This document shows, in pieces, positions 24,272 through 36,964 of a stretch of DNA of 64,000 nucleotides (its first letter is position 1; each line of letters opens with the position of its first letter). Under the pieces are notes generated by a model, which saw only the letters and a program-made list of their open reading frames with translations, was not told the DNA's origin and did not search any database. Source of the DNA: Sternotherus odoratus (Eukaryota > Chordata > Testudines > Kinosternidae). The DNA lies in NCBI GenBank assembly GCA_032164245.1, contig JAVMKO010000004.1, forward strand, positions 36,681,626-36,745,625. The letters are read 5' to 3'. The translations under genes were made by a program, and so were the position numbers.

Positions 24272-24908
24272 GGCGGCGACTGACCCCTGCTAGCGCCTCC
24301 TGCTGGTCATCCGGGAATCAGCTCACCAGCCTCTGGAGCGCCCTCTGCAGGCCAATGTCCCGCTCAGTCCCAGCCCCATGTCCCTCCCAGACCCCAGTGC
24401 CCTCTTCCACTGGGCTGCTGCACCCCTACAGATCTCAGGGTCTCCCCTCCCTGGGGAACACCCACCCCGTATCCCCACCTTGCCTCAGTATAGGCAACTG
24501 CCAGTCACCACTTGCCCCCATTCACTAAGGCAGACTGCAGTCTAATTGCCACTCATCACCGGCAAAGGGGCTTGGACCTGCTGCCTCTGCCTACCCTTGG
24601 GGCTGCTCCCTGCACCCCCAGTACCTATTTGGCTGTAGACTAGGCCATGCAGCCTAGGGGGTTCCAGGTCAGAGCGCCATAGCTCTGCTAGCCTTCCCCC
24701 AGCCCAGCCCAGCCCTACTCCTGGTACCCTGCTTAGCTCCAGCAGTCAGGTCTGCCCTCTCCAAAGGCTAGAGAGGGACTGCTTGCCTGTAGCCCACTGC
24801 CCTCTGATAAGGGCCAGCTAGGCCCTAATTACATTGGCCACAGCTACCCAATCAGCTGCCCCAGCTGTCCTTTATCTCCTTCCCTGCTTCAGGCTTCTCC
24901 CAGGGCTG
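24272..24908 (-). mobile_element. LTR of the same family as 16.5 kb, inverted and partly divergent
   Basis: Read on the minus strand, it shares long blocks in the same order with the 3' half of the LTR at 16484-17386. They include 'gccggtgatgagt', 'tggtgactggcagt', 'ccccagggaggggagaccct', 'gcagagggcgctccag', 'agctgattcccggatgaccag' and a terminal GTCGCCGCCCTGTTA against GAGTCACCGACCCCGTCACA. The 5' half differs (GGGAGATAAAGGACAGCTGG region). No clean target duplication is seen. It is either a divergent solo LTR or a truncated one. Confidence 0.65.
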
Positions 24909-25351
24909 TTTTAAACCTTTAAGAAGGTTTTCCATTGACTTCAGTGGAGCCAAGATTTTCCCCAAAGTCAATAAACCACTTGTGTTATATAATGATGTTC
25001 ATTTATAAATCAATTGCTCCTACTTGGTTAAAATCTCACCTGAAATATAATCTACATTCTACTGAAATTTCAGTCACTAATGCTTATTTTTGATAGAATC
25101 CTTCAATATAGCATCACTGGTAATCTCACTTCAGGGACCCCCCAGAACTCGGCTAGTATGGAGATTTAATCCTTTCCGACAAACAGGCATTGTTTTTCCT
25201 GTTCCCAGTTCAGAGCATAAGTATATTAATGGATGTTCATCAATATCTTTTCATCCACATTCCTGTAGCCGATTTCACAACAACGAGAAGAGTGGCCACT
25301 TGACTTAAGGGGATTATGGGATGTTTCCAGAGGTCAGAACACAGTAACACA

Positions 25352-25537
25352 ACTCCTTGTTCACACGGACGCTGGGACATCTCACCTGATGTTATCCCTC
25401 TCACCGAGGTGGAGTACCAGGAGCGCTCTAGCCAGGGAGACAGAGTGTTCTACGTGCCTTGCCAGTGTGGACGGGGAGTAAGATAGAGCACTCTGGGCAG
25501 CTTTATTGCAGTATAATGTGCAAGTGTAGCCAAGCCT
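25352..25537. mobile_element. hAT MITE fragment
   Basis: The right end AGTGTAGCCAAGCCT (25523-25537) is a typical turtle hAT MITE terminus. The left end CTCCTTGTTCACAC is a weak inverted match. The interior phrase 'gccttgccagtgtggacggggagt' is, from memory, characteristic of these elements. Confidence 0.5.
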
Positions 25538-26260
25538 TCGGACTGTTGCCCTGTTCCTCAGTCTAGCCCCTGCCTGAGAACAGATTCAGTACTTGATTCA
25601 TTTCTAATGCTTTATGTACTGTGTTGTTACAAAAATCCCAGTGACTTCCATTTAACAGGAAAGTTTCAGATCCCGCTGGGTGTTGATAAACAGTCCTGCC
25701 AAGCAAATGATGTACCATGGATCTTTCATAAACATTTGCAACCCTCTCTCTTTATCCAAAATAAAAAACTTCCAGGGTAAATAGAACAAGGAAATTCCAA
25801 AATTTTAGTGTCTAAGGAGGACGTTTTATATAAAAAATATTTACCACACTTAGCCTGCAGGTTGGAAGGCATGGGATATAGAAACTACTGTATTACTCTG
25901 GAGTGCAATGAATGTTTGTTACTGGCTCTGCTGTCACAGTAAGTTTCTATGTATGTCTTTATGTGCCACATGGCAGGGAGTTTACTCTTCCGGCGATTAC
26001 CTTTTGAGTGGAGAAACCTGAACTACTGACTGGAAGTAACTGTAATAGTGATCCTGCTTGGCAGAAATCCTGAAGCCATGCATTGTATCTCTACAGGCTC
26101 CAGTCCTCCACCACAGATGTCAGAGTGGTTTGTCAATACAGACAGAGAAGGAAGTACTAGACTATAAAAAGGGAGTAAGTCTGAGAAGAAAATGTATAAA
26201 TAAATATAACATTAAATCAGTTGTACATGGGTGCAGGCCAGTACTTAGCATCTGATTGCA
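25538..26260. other. No gene or repeat recognised
   Basis: AT-rich sequence with no supported feature. Confidence 0.4.
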
Positions 26261-26265
26261 AAGTG

Positions 26266-26310
26266 AGTGTTTTTTCAATTTTTCATACTTGCTATCTGGT
26301 CACCCTACTG
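26266..26310. mobile_element. End fragment of a GGTCACCCTA-type MITE
   Basis: Ends in 'gctatctggtcaccctac', the terminus of a MITE family whose better copy is at 50182-50449. Only this one end is recognisable. Confidence 0.4.
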
Positions 26311-26672
26311 GAGATTCCTCTTGTGTGTGGAGTGTTCAACAGGCACAAAGTCAGCGTAGATGGCTCTCCTGTCTTCCTCCCCACAGCTCCAGGTACAAGG
26401 GCCATATTGGGTGCACAGGGAGATATCAAGATATGAAAGAGGAGTGGCTGGAACATGCTATTATCCCTGCTATTTCAGCACATCGAGGTACCAAATTTCA
26501 AGAAGGGACCAAGCAGAGTTTTCTGGGGTTGCTGAAATAGTTTCTGCATGCTACAAATAACGGTTCACACTGTGTCATCAGAACTGCTGCTAATTAAGCA
26601 CCATATGGTTTGGATTGTGTCTGTAGAGGGGAAGATGATTAGAGTGTTGAAGAGGTCATCTGAGTGAGTCCA

Positions 26673-26945
26673 AGGGTACAGCTGCACTACTCCCCCGGAT
26701 CGGCAGGTAGCACTCGATGCATCAGGGATCAGTTTATCGTGTTTCATCTAGACCCGATCAATTGATCCCCAAATCAATGCCTGTACTCCACCTCTGAAGA
26801 AGGAGTAAGTGGAGTCAGCAGTGGAACAGCCACGATCGACCCACCGTTGTGGGGATGGCCAGATAAGTCGACCTAAGGTACTTCAACTTCAGCTATGCTA
26901 TTTGTGTAGCTGAAGTTGTGTATCTTAGTTTGAAACCTTTGCCCT
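26673..26945. mobile_element. hAT-type MITE, diverged
   Basis: Shares internal blocks with the MITE at 19860-20155: 'cggatcggcaggtag', a gatcaatt-rich palindromic zone, and 'cttcaacttcagctatgctatttgtgtagctgaagttg'. The left end is AGGGTACAGCTGCACTAC; the right end is degenerate (..AACCTTTGCCCT). No intact target duplication. Confidence 0.55.
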
Positions 26946-28100
26946 AAGTAAATGAATGAAAAGAGCAGCAATGTCAGTATGGAAGGTAAATATTCAGTTG
27001 CTAGTGCTGCTATTCGTGTCAGACATCCATAGGAGAATAGACAACAATATATGTGAGAAACTTATTTGCTAACGCCCATTAAAACTGTTGCAATAATTCT
27101 CTGTTTAAACCCATTTTCAGTTTAAAAAGGTTCATCTAGATTATGCAATATCAATGTCTATTTTTTAAAATAATCAGTTAATTGAAAAGATGAACCAGTG
27201 AGATCACAAAAGTAGAACAAATACTGATAAAGGCAAATATTTGAAGTCATACAATGCAAAGTGGAGACAAAAGGTGTTAAAGTTAGGCATGAAAATGAGA
27301 AAATTAAACACTGTAGAATAATCCTTCATTTTATCATGTTAAATGTATGCATCCTACACAAGACTGAGGGTCCAGTCCTGAAAGGAGCTAAGCACACACT
27401 ACAAGATGCTCGGCACTTCGTAGAATCGGTACCATAAAAATTGGAACAATATGTTCAAACCTGAGTGTGTAAAGGTGGGCACATACATAGGCACATAAAA
27501 ATGATCTGATTTTCAGAGCATTCCGTGGCTCCTACTGATGTCAATGAATGAAATGTGATTGACCAGTATGAGACAAGTGTGGCAGCTCATTTCATTAACC
27601 TAGAGTTAGCAAGAAGGCGGCAAATAGGAGCTTAATATTTCTTGCAGACTACAGCCAGCTTCTGTATCGGCACATAGACCCCTCCATTGACACCTATATC
27701 CTTTCACCATAAATGTTGGCCAAGCTAAGAGACAAGTTTTATTCATTCATTTTGAGAATGCTCCAAATTCTCCTGCCAAGCCTCTTACAGCGATATCCGT
27801 GCAAAGAATGGTGAAGAACCAAAATACATTTGCTGCCACATCATCATCATCATCATCATCATGAGGAGGGAAGCAATGAAAGGAGTGCTGACAGATGGCA
27901 ACAGAAACTGGGAAGATAAATAATGACCCAAGTTGTAATTTAGAAGCAGCACAACTTAAAATGTCATAGTACCCAGTGAAGCTTTAAAATCTGCAGGAAA
28001 AAGCCATAATTACATGACTGATAGTAGGTGACCATCAGAGCTCCTATACTGCAGAGTGGGATTAAAGATTAGTACTGCAGATAATACCAGAGTTACTTTT
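26946..28100. other. No gene recognised
   Basis: AT-rich sequence containing a (TCA)n microsatellite of about seven units at 27841-27861 and short fragments of CCATTGA-type foldbacks near 27370 and 27500. Confidence 0.4.
27841..27861. repeat. (TCA)n microsatellite
   Basis: Seven uninterrupted TCA units followed by 'tgagg'. Simple repeat; likely polymorphic between individuals. Confidence 0.9.
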
Positions 28101-28104
28101 TAAA

Positions 28105-28208
28105 GTCAAATTCTTCTCTCACACCAGCAGAATTCCTTAGTATCTCTATTGAAGCCAATAATTATTTTCGATTTACACTAATGGAACTCAGTGCAGAATT
28201 TGATCCCA
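28105..28208. repeat. Foldback repeat (TCAAATTCTTCTCTC end)
   Basis: The left end TCAAATTCTTCTCTCACACC is an imperfect inverted match to the right end, 'ggaactcagtgcagaatttga'. Between them is 'tctctattgaagccaata', a decayed CCATTGAAGTCAATGG centre. Confidence 0.45.
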
Positions 28209-30735
28209 AAATTTGTAATGTCAGTAATTTACTCTCCGTCTGAAGGGAAGCTACTGTTTTGAATCAATATCCCACTATGGCAAAATTGTGAAATTCCTAC
28301 TCTCCCTCTTCCCCATTGGTAAAGCAGTTCATTTAATTGAACTTTAGGTGGGAAAATTCAGAAGTTTATCAATCTCTCATTATTTGTGAAGTAGTTATTT
28401 TCTCTCAGTTCTGGTCAGTGGAGACCAAAATTTCCTGAGCCATTCTTGAAAGATTTTAGGCCAAAATCTTACAAGATTGACAGTTCTCAGGAGTTTCCTA
28501 TCAGTTAGCCACATCTGAACTTTAACTAAGAAAAGGCCTTTCTTTTTTTTTTTTCTTTCTTGCTTTGGATCCAGCTCAGAACCAAAATTCACAGGGACAA
28601 TATTTTCTTCTCTAACATGGCTGAATAGCCTAAGGTTGGTGGTGTCTGCTAAAGTCACCAGAGTTCGGGAACTCCAGCAGGATCACTAAAGACACTGACA
28701 AGTATGTTTAAATCCTCACTCACTATCAATAGGAATAAATAGCACGTGTGCTGTGGCTCAATTAGATACCCAAAGGAGTTTGTATCTCTGCAACTAGAAC
28801 CTTCTACCAATGAGGAGCATCCCAATGCACCTGGATACATAATTTTTTTAAAAAACAGCACACAACGCTCTTTAAGCCAGCTCAGATACAGAGATGTGGA
28901 TCTGAATTCCCTCTTCCCAACTTAGACCCCAACATATAAAGATATTTAGTCCAGCTCAAAATGTAACCATTTGAAGACTTTGGGCCAGAATCACTCTGCC
29001 TTACATAAGGCATCTCTTGCTTCAGTGAAAGCCCAAGTCCAGGCACTGGAATGGGAATTCATTCTAAGAGGTGGTAAGCTGATGGTACAAACATATCTGC
29101 CCTCGTCGGGGATTCTGCTAGGGAGAGCAACTTTCATTTTTGTTTGTTGCTCCACCAGGTCCTGACTGTGGCTACTATAGCAGGCCTGTGTTGAATCAAT
29201 CTACTGACTCAACCAGAATTCTTGTAGAGGTTGAGGGGTGGATGAATGGGACGTATGCTAAAGTGAAAGCACCACCTTCTTAACCAGGAAGCAGTATCGG
29301 CTCCTCACCACACTAGTCAAGTTCTGTTGGCCAGTGCAGAGATGAGACCTGCACCCATTCCACCCACTTTGGAGTGGCTAGTATCAGCAGCACTAGCCCA
29401 ACAGTAACTCTGGCTGTCACCACCTCTGGGTCCCAAATGGAGAGAGAACAATTTTCAACCATTTGCCCACTGTTGTGCATCCACTAAGAGCTAGACACAA
29501 TGCAGCCCTAAATATGCAGTTTAATGGATTACTGTGTATCTTAGAATTATACTATAAAATATGCTGGACATGGAACACAGGTGAGAAGATTTCTGTTAAA
29601 ACCTTATCTTTTACGATTCCTGCCATTTTATGATTTTAAACATACTACTTCAGTGTCAAAGTTGTGTTTGCTTTTGTACTTGTATCAATTGTGTAAGAGG
29701 AGTGGACCAAATATAGCTGAAGAAACTGTAGGGAACCAGAAAAGTCTGATTATTATTTTTTGTCACATTGATTTAAAAAGTCACCATATGTACAAAATTT
29801 AGGATATCTGCCTAGAGACTTAGTCCGGGTATATATTTTCTAAAATGCACATATATAATACATGTCTTCCTAAGCATGGATTCTGTGGGTTAACTCTGAT
29901 CCATTACTCTCTCACTCAAATATATAGAACCACCACCTTCGGAATTCTCAGTGTTCATATTTATTCATTTAATCAAATCAAATAAAGCTGCTCTTCCTAT
30001 ACAGCAAAATTTGTAAATGCATTCTCAGAATTTAATTTTATTTTGCCAGTTTTAACTTATGTGACATTTTTGCACTTCTTATTTTCACCTTTGACTAAGG
30101 GGGCAAAACCCCCCCTAACTTTGGGACAGTCTATTTCAGTAAATTAAATGAAGATATTTAGATGTTGACCAAAAGTTTGTGCTGTGCAACAGATGTTCCA
30201 GAGACTAAAAGCCAAAACCTTGAAACTCTTGTATTTCTAATGAGAAAACTGCATTTTTATTGCTATAATTGTGTTGCACAGCTAGATGCAGATAGAGATG
30301 ATAAATGTGGAGATTTGTGGAACAGTCAGACATTGCACAGGTGTCCTTTATAAATGTCAGATATGGAAAGATTGATCCTTGGAGACTGGAGTATTACAAA
30401 GCTGAATGTTCTACACATTCATCATTGAAACAGGCTGGATGCCATCACTCTAGGCCAAAGCAAAGCCAAGTGTTCTCAGCTAGACTCCATAGCACATCAA
30501 CTATACTAAAATGGAAAGCAGACCGTTTGTTTTAAAATTATCATGGGAAGTAGAATCACACAAACATTCAAACTCTGAGTCAGAATCTCATTCTTTTTCC
30601 TCAAGGTTTCTATAGAAAAAGGTAATAAAATTATTTCAGGAGGAAAAAATGCTGTCGTTTTCTCAAAGGAAGATATAGTTTGCAGTCTCCTATTATGTAT
30701 TATTAAGATCAGCAGTGGGTATATCTCCTTGTGTG
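28209..30735. other. No gene or repeat recognised
   Basis: AT-rich sequence. No exon-like frame; the longest frames are below 90 codons and have no recognisable content. Confidence 0.4.
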
Positions 30736-30769
30736 GATACTATTAAAAAAAATTAATAAAAAGAACACT

Positions 30770-31075
30770 ATCAACTGAATTCATGGAGCTCAAAATCAAC
30801 ACAGCTACACCCAGTAAGGCCAAAATCCTACTGGCCTTACTCGTGAATTGTCCCAGGGCCTTCAGCAGGACTATCATATGTGTAACACCGACAGATTCAG
30901 TCATCAGCAGGCGGGATTGAACTAAGCTAAATGCATGAGCCTCTACCGCATAAGCTAAAAGCCACATGGCCCTGAGTTAACACTGTAGAGCAGATTCATT
31001 ACTCTAAGTGATCTTGGTGCTACTAGGGAGGATGGAACAGCACCCCCTGGAGATGTGGGGGTTACATAAGCATGC
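30770..31075 (-). repeat. tRNA-derived SINE
   Basis: On the minus strand, a box A-like 'tagcttatgcggtagagg' (about 30957-30940) is followed by a box B-like AGTTCAATCCC (about 30921-30911), spaced as in a tRNA gene. Both are internal RNA polymerase III promoter elements. A non-tRNA body continues to about 30770. Sequence on the far side, to 31075, may be part of a longer composite repeat. I cannot assign it to the turtle Cry SINE or another family with confidence. Confidence 0.55.
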
Positions 31076-32735
31076 AGGGTTTGGTATTCTATTACAAATG
31101 ACTTTATACTTCTTATACAAGCTTGGTGTATAAAGATGCCCTAAAATACTGGGACAGACATTTAAACCTCTCATACTCGGTTATTAGAAGTAGCCCACTC
31201 TCTTACCTGTTTCAGTTTAAGGACAGCATACTTCCCAACAGCTATTCACTGAGCCACTTTTACACTTTATATTAAAGGGGAAAAAAATCAGGTTTATATA
31301 TTTTTCTGCTTCTTCTCGGATGCCTTCTCTCAGCATTAAACTTGTAGCCTAAGCACCTTTGAAGCTAATGCTAAAGCTTCACCGAGATAAGACACGAACG
31401 AATAATCTTTTGTATGGTCTGGGCAAACAGAAGTAATCATTTATTCCGCATTAGAGCAGGTGGGAGGCAAGGGATGAAGAATCGGTCAGGCCTTAGCTCT
31501 GCCCCCTATCACACTGGCTACTGCTGCTGAACCTGTGCAAGGGGCAGCATAAGTGGTATTAATTTGCAGCAGCTGCAGGCCAAACAACAAAATTACTACA
31601 CCATAGTGCAAAAGAGGGAATTGTGGCTCCTTCAGCATTGCTGCACGACCCCCTACTACGAACTGGGTATTATGACACAAGCTAGCCCTTAGTATGTCTT
31701 GAATTATCAAGACGTCTACTTTAATACATACATCTGTAACCACTCTTGTAAATATTAGCAATTACACTGCACATATGTTCCAAAGCATGACATCTTCTGG
31801 GAGAAGAGAGGCCTCCAAATATAGAAGGCATATGCCTCAAATTCTTAATAAGAGGGTCTGTATTTACATCATATTTGTTCTAGAATTAAGTAAACTAATG
31901 ATCTCTGTACAAGTGTTTATCACTGTAAGCATAACACACATAAGCTATGTAACGGACTCTATATGAAACTTGCAACTTTTGTCAAAGCCTGATTAGAAAC
32001 ACAGGGATTTTTCTTCATTTAAGAGGACTGAAGCTAGGTTCATACAGATCCACTGGAAGAGGAAAGTTACCAAGGCAGTGTTACCCAACCTGTGGGGCTG
32101 ACTGTCCTAAAGTGGTACCAGACTAGCCCCAGGGTAGCTGACCCAACAAGAGGAACAACGGGTATAGAGAAAGTTACATTACTTCGTATCCATCCAACTT
32201 CCTAAGGAAAATGTACAAATGTGGATAAATGTTAGATAGATCTTTGAAAGCCACTCTCCCTTCCCTCCCCACACTTGTGGCCGTTTCTAATGCAGATTGC
32301 GGCAGGGGCAGCTCATATGTACAAGGCTGAGGCTCTAACGGGAGTCTTTTAGCCCAAGCATCTACATTATTTTCTGTTTACACTTCCCCCAGCCATATTT
32401 CAAGAGTGCATACCACCAACAGAAGCTCCCTGCCCATCTTGAGCCCCTTGTAGTTTTCTTGAAAATGGCAAGTAGGAGCATCAAGTCAAGGGAAAGATAT
32501 GCAGGAAAGCAAAAGATGAGAAAAAGAAAAAAGAGAAAAGGAAAAAGGAAGAGAGAAAAAACAAAGGACTGGAGAAAGGAAACAGGAAAAATATTAAAAT
32601 GTGCTGGTGTAGGATGTGAAAGAAACAAGATGGGAAAGGGGACAGCATCCATCTGTCAATCCATTTCAAAAGGCACTCTAATGAAAAGGGCTATGCATGA
32701 CCACCATACAGTTCCCTCCTATTGCTGATAGTGGC
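31076..32735. other. No gene recognised
   Basis: AT-rich sequence. Purine-rich tract at 32505-32595 gives a spurious lysine/arginine-rich frame. Confidence 0.4.
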
Positions 32736-32737
32736 CT

Positions 32738-32890
32738 GCCATTCTATGGACTTCAATGAGGTTGTGGGGTGGTAAATAAGGTCAGTATTCAGGTTGCGAT
32801 TTTTCAGAAATGCTCAATGTTGTTTTAGCTCTGCTCCCCTTAACTTATCTGAAAGAGTGAAGCCTATGCAGAACAATTCTGAAAATCCCA
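32738..32890. repeat. Decayed foldback repeat with CAATG core
   Basis: The phrases 'tttttcagaaatgctcaatgttgttttagctctgctcccc' and 'gcagaacaattctgaaaatccca' are partial inverted partners, and 'ctatggacttcaatgagg' lies upstream. Same broad class as the other CCATTGA-centred foldbacks. Confidence 0.35.
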
Positions 32891-32898
32891 CCCATAAT

Positions 32899-32983
32899 GC
32901 TCAATTCTTATCCAAGTTACCCTAATACAAATCAAGAATCACTCTACTGTTACACCAGTACGTGTGAGATCAGAACCAAACCC
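32899..32983. repeat. Foldback repeat (GCTCAATTCTTATC end)
   Basis: The left end GCTCAATTCTTATCCAAGTTAC and the right end 'gttacaccagtacgtgtgagatcagaacc' are imperfect inverted copies. Similar to the copies at 13205 and 28105. Confidence 0.4.
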
Positions 32984-33202
32984 TTGAACATCAACTCTGA
33001 CTCTTGCCAAATACACCAGGTATTGAATCAATTTCCATAGACCCTTAGGAGCAGAGCAGTTGTATTTAGAATAGCAGAACCCGGTTTCAGTAGGTCATAC
33101 TGTCCTTCCCAAATCATTTTATATGCAAAAAGCATAGTATGAAGCACCACAGTAGAGCTAAGTCAGTAGTGAAAGAAGTTGGCTGTATTTTGGCATGAAG
33201 TT

Positions 33203-34863
33203 TGTAACATTGCACCCCACAATGCTTTATAGAAATATGCTTATGAGTGTAAATATGACATAACTGGAATATGTTTTATGCTAGCTATACCATGTAACAT
33301 CTCTGCAAAGGTTTTTATCTACTGGATATATCCATCCTATTTTCATGCATATATCATTTTTGTTTTCCAAGTTATGAATATTGGATATGTACTTGTTTGA
33401 TTTTAAGTACCATAGCCTCAGTGAAGCAGTTGGTCAGCTTCATGAAAAAAGACTATTCTCAGTAAGGGTATGGTTAGACTGAAGATTATAGCGCATTTAT
33501 TTGTAGCGCTTCCCAATGTAGCGCAATAGGTATCGCGCTAGAGACTGTACAGATTGAAACCTTGTAGCGCTAAATAATGGATACATTTGTCCCGCTTCTG
33601 GCGGCAGTAGCAGTTGCGGGATAGGGCAGGTATCCCAACATTCAGCTGGGTGCAACGTGCTTTGCAAAGGAGGGGGGTTAGGGGGAACTGGGAAGTTGTT
33701 CACAAGGAGACGAGATCTGGCTGTCAGTTTTCGTTAGCGAAAACTGACAGGCTGTCTATTTCAGACACACAGCTCCCTCCGCAAGCATTTTCACTGGTTA
33801 TTTGCTGTGTGAGTTGTTAGAGAGAAACTGCAAAGCTACTTCCGCTTTTATAAAGCAACACCTCATGTCATTTACCTTACATGGCAAGTTGATTGTCTTT
33901 AATGGCTTGCTGATGGCCTTCAGTGGCTTGCTGATGGCTTTACATGGCTTGGAGGAATGCAAGAGATCCCATGGGTGTCCACATTCCCACCCTTGCACTA
34001 TAACGTTAGCGCAAAAAGGGTTATCACTCTGGGAAAGGAGGTTTAATACTTGCGCTTTAAACAGTGAGTCATTTCGCAAAAATCTCCCTTTGAAGTGTGT
34101 TCGCTACGAAAATTATTGCGCTACTGGAGGGTTTTTGCACCACAAAGCGCCAGTCTAACCATGCCCCAAGTGCACAATCAAGAAACACTTAAGCTGACAA
34201 TGAACTCGGAGAGACACCAATCCATATCTGAGCTTTCCTGGGGATGTGGCGTCAACCTGTAAGAAACTGAGTCATACATGGACATGTGACTTGCCTGTAT
34301 GACTCCAAAACTCCATTTTGGAGCTGGATTCTGCATAGGAGAGGAGAAGGGGTTTCCACCCACAAGAGAGACTATGTAAGCCCCAGGGGAAACCCTTCCA
34401 TTTTGTATTCAACTGGCTCAAAAAATAGCATCTCCACCCCAAAGGATGCCTGAAAGAAACTGGAACATAGGACAGTAACTACAGGGGTGAGAGTGATTGC
34501 TGGACCCAGACTAGAAGGAGGCTAGTCTGTCAAAGAAGTTTATCAGAACATCTCGGAGGGTGAGATTCGCCTGCATTTAGTTTATACAGGATAAAATGGA
34601 TTTATTTGGGGTTTGGACCCCCTTGGGAGCTGGGTATCTGAGTGCTGGAGACAGGAGCACTTCTTAAGCGGTTTTCAGTTAAGCCTGCAGCATGTGGGAG
34701 ACGTGGTTCAGACTTAGATGTGTATTTGCATCAGGCAAGAGTGTCTGGCTCAAACATGGCAAGGTACTGAAGTCCCGAGCTGGCAGGGAAAACGGGACTA
34801 GAGGTAGTCTAGGCACATCAAGGGGCAGTTCCCAAGCAGGTTTCAGTGGCCCAATCCATCACA
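33203..34863 (+). mobile_element. Solo LTR (endogenous retrovirus type) interrupted by a hAT element
   Basis: Two segments (33203-33464 and 34169-34863) belong to one LTR that I recognise from memory as a common turtle ERV family. The left part has 'gcaccccacaatgctttatag' and 'cttatgagtgtaaatat'. The right part has 'ggacatgtgacttgcctgtatgactccaaaactccattttggagctgg', 'acaggggtgagagtgattgctggacccagactagaagg' and an end in CATCACA. Putative ends are TGTAACATTG and CCATCACA. No matching 5-bp flanks are seen (AAGTT against AGGGC), so one end may be misplaced or mutated. No internal viral genes adjoin it. Confidence 0.6.
33465..34168. mobile_element. hAT-type non-autonomous transposon nested in the LTR
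   Basis: The ends are AGGGTATGGTTAGACTG (33465-33481) and CAGTCTAACCATGCCCC (34151-34167), near-perfect inverted repeats. Short GTAGCGC/GCGCTA motifs are repeated near both ends, as in hAT subterminal regions. The interior has a perfect 13-bp hairpin (33721-33733 with 33738-33750, loop TTAG) and a tandem 'ggcttgctgatgg' repeat near 33900-33955. A 118-codon open frame inside shows no transposase motif. No clean 8-bp duplication is visible. Confidence 0.75.
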
Positions 34864-34869
34864 AGGGCA

Positions 34870-36215
34870 TATTCACTTACAGTGCATATCACAATTTTAT
34901 GGCCCTACTGTATCCACCCTTACATTTCAATAACAAAAGCACCTTCTAAAAAGCACCTATTTTCAGTCGGCACACAGAAGATTTCATATATAAGCTATTC
35001 ATTTTAAACCTTCTGGACTCAACACTACACCATGGCAAACCAAAAGAACTTAATCAGTAAATTGGTTCAGCTCTAGCAATAATTACACAGAACATTAGAA
35101 AGCGATTTACAAGCCTTCCACTGAAACCTACCTACCTCAGTCAAAAACAAACACAAGATTTTTATATTTTCCTTGTATGCAAGAGTGAACAATCAACAGC
35201 AAGGGAAGACAAATTTGAGTTCCAGCTTCAGGCCTCTTCCAAATTCTTTTAGTTGGGACTTGCTTTATTTTCAAACATACGAATTACAAACCAAAACAAA
35301 GCAATTCAAACAGAGGCCTTTCCAGCTTCATCCAGCTTGAAGTAGAGAGCATATGCTATCCCCCCTATGATAACTTCCTCTACACCTGCTTCCTCTTAAT
35401 GTTTTTAACCCAACCCAGATCAGCCACGTGATAGGCTACGGGGTTCTGGCCTGTTTTGTGCAGAGTGCCTTTACATCTTGTCTAATTTCTAATAATGAAT
35501 TTGTCTCATAACTTAATATGTATTTTTGCCCATAAAACAATGTTACAAACTTGAATCAACTTCAGTTCAACTGAAGAAACAGTATTAAGGATTATGATCA
35601 CAGTATCATTCCCACCATTGTCCAATAGAAGTTTGTCTGCCACATTTGGGAGTAACACAAAAGGACATGGATTAAAGGATTCATTTAAATATACATTTAT
35701 AATTATAATGATTTACTGTTTTATAAAATGGCAGGCACTTGATAAATAACACGCGTTTGAATATAATGAAGTCAGATATGAAACAGGCATTTACGTTGTT
35801 TAAACAATATTTGCCGGAGTTACATGCTATTTGCAACAACTTGTAATAGCCTTATTTGTTCAGACTGTAATGTATTTATGTGTGTTGTTAGAAGATTATA
35901 TGTAATAAGTTATGAAAGAGCATAGCGCCATCTGGTAATCATTTAACAGCAATTAATAAGCCATTTATTAATGGAACTTTAAGTTAAGGTGTTACCCAAA
36001 TTTGTTCCTTAAATATTTTTCAGTTTATTTAAATTGTGCCAAGAAAACTACTTTACAGCATGTATGGGAATTATATAGCTGGAAAGCTTTTGGTTATTGG
36101 CAAGTTATATCTCTAAAGCAACCCATACTGTATTAGGTATTAAGCTTTCCAATCGTAGTGGGAGGCACATCTAGTAAAACACCATTTCTTCAGCCAGAGA
36201 AATCTTGGATCTTAA
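34870..36215. other. No gene recognised
   Basis: AT-rich sequence. A CTCF-like 'cgccatctggt' lies at 35926-35936. Confidence 0.4.
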
Positions 36216-36229
36216 AGAAGAGCCCGATC

Positions 36230-36900
36230 CAGCACATCCTTACTTACTCAATGGGATTACAATGAGAGCCCATTCACACAAAATGTAGTGCTGGACTCTT
36301 GACCCCTGCCCTTCCTGGCTAATAAGGGAATAGAGCTGACCTGACCTCTATTAACAGAGCTTGAGAGTCTGCAGCTCCTGAACCCGAACCCATGGACTGC
36401 TGCCACATCCATGCTACCCCCTGACGGTTCTGCTAGTGGCTGAAGATTTGGAAGGCCTAAGGCCTTACACTCCACCTAAGATATCACTCACAGGACCAGT
36501 ACACTATTTAAGAAGAAACTGCCTGTGAAACAAGGTGGATCTTGGCTTGCTGCTGTTAAGAGACCCTGCTGTCTGCTACCGGACTCTTGACCCCTGTTCC
36601 TGACTGACTATGCCCCATTCCCAGCTTCTGCCCTCAGACTCATTCCAGTTTCTGGAACCGATTGCCCTGATTTCTGACTATTCTGGCTCTGACCTAGGCT
36701 ATGGCTCTTTAGCTTCCAACCCAACACGCGCTTTCAACTTTGGCTGCTGTTTCCTGACTGACCCAGTTCTGACTTTTGGCTCGGACATGCCAATTGGTCT
36801 CTGGTTCCTAAATACAAGGTACAGACAGTCTGCATCCCAGTTGCATCAGTCTTCCAGAGACCCCAACACCGGCTTCCAACACCCTCTTTGATTAGGGGAA
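36230..36900 (+). repeat. LTR-like or other retroelement fragment
   Basis: The stretch 'ctgactattctggctctgacctaggctatggctctttagcttccaac' and the repeated 'gactcttgacccctg' at about 36292 and 36585 resemble CTGACT-rich LTRs of turtle retroelements. A TATTTAAG TATA-like motif lies near 36505. Ends and target duplication could not be found. Confidence 0.35.
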
Positions 36901-36964
36901 TCTATTACCACTCCAAACAAACAGGCACTAGGTGTAGTCAATGTTAATCAAACTAGTTATCAAC

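Noticed and set aside
32459..32728. Lys/Arg-rich frame resembling a nuclear protein
   Set aside because: It is simply a purine-rich AAAG/AGGA tract; the complementary strand gives an equally simple Phe/Ser frame.
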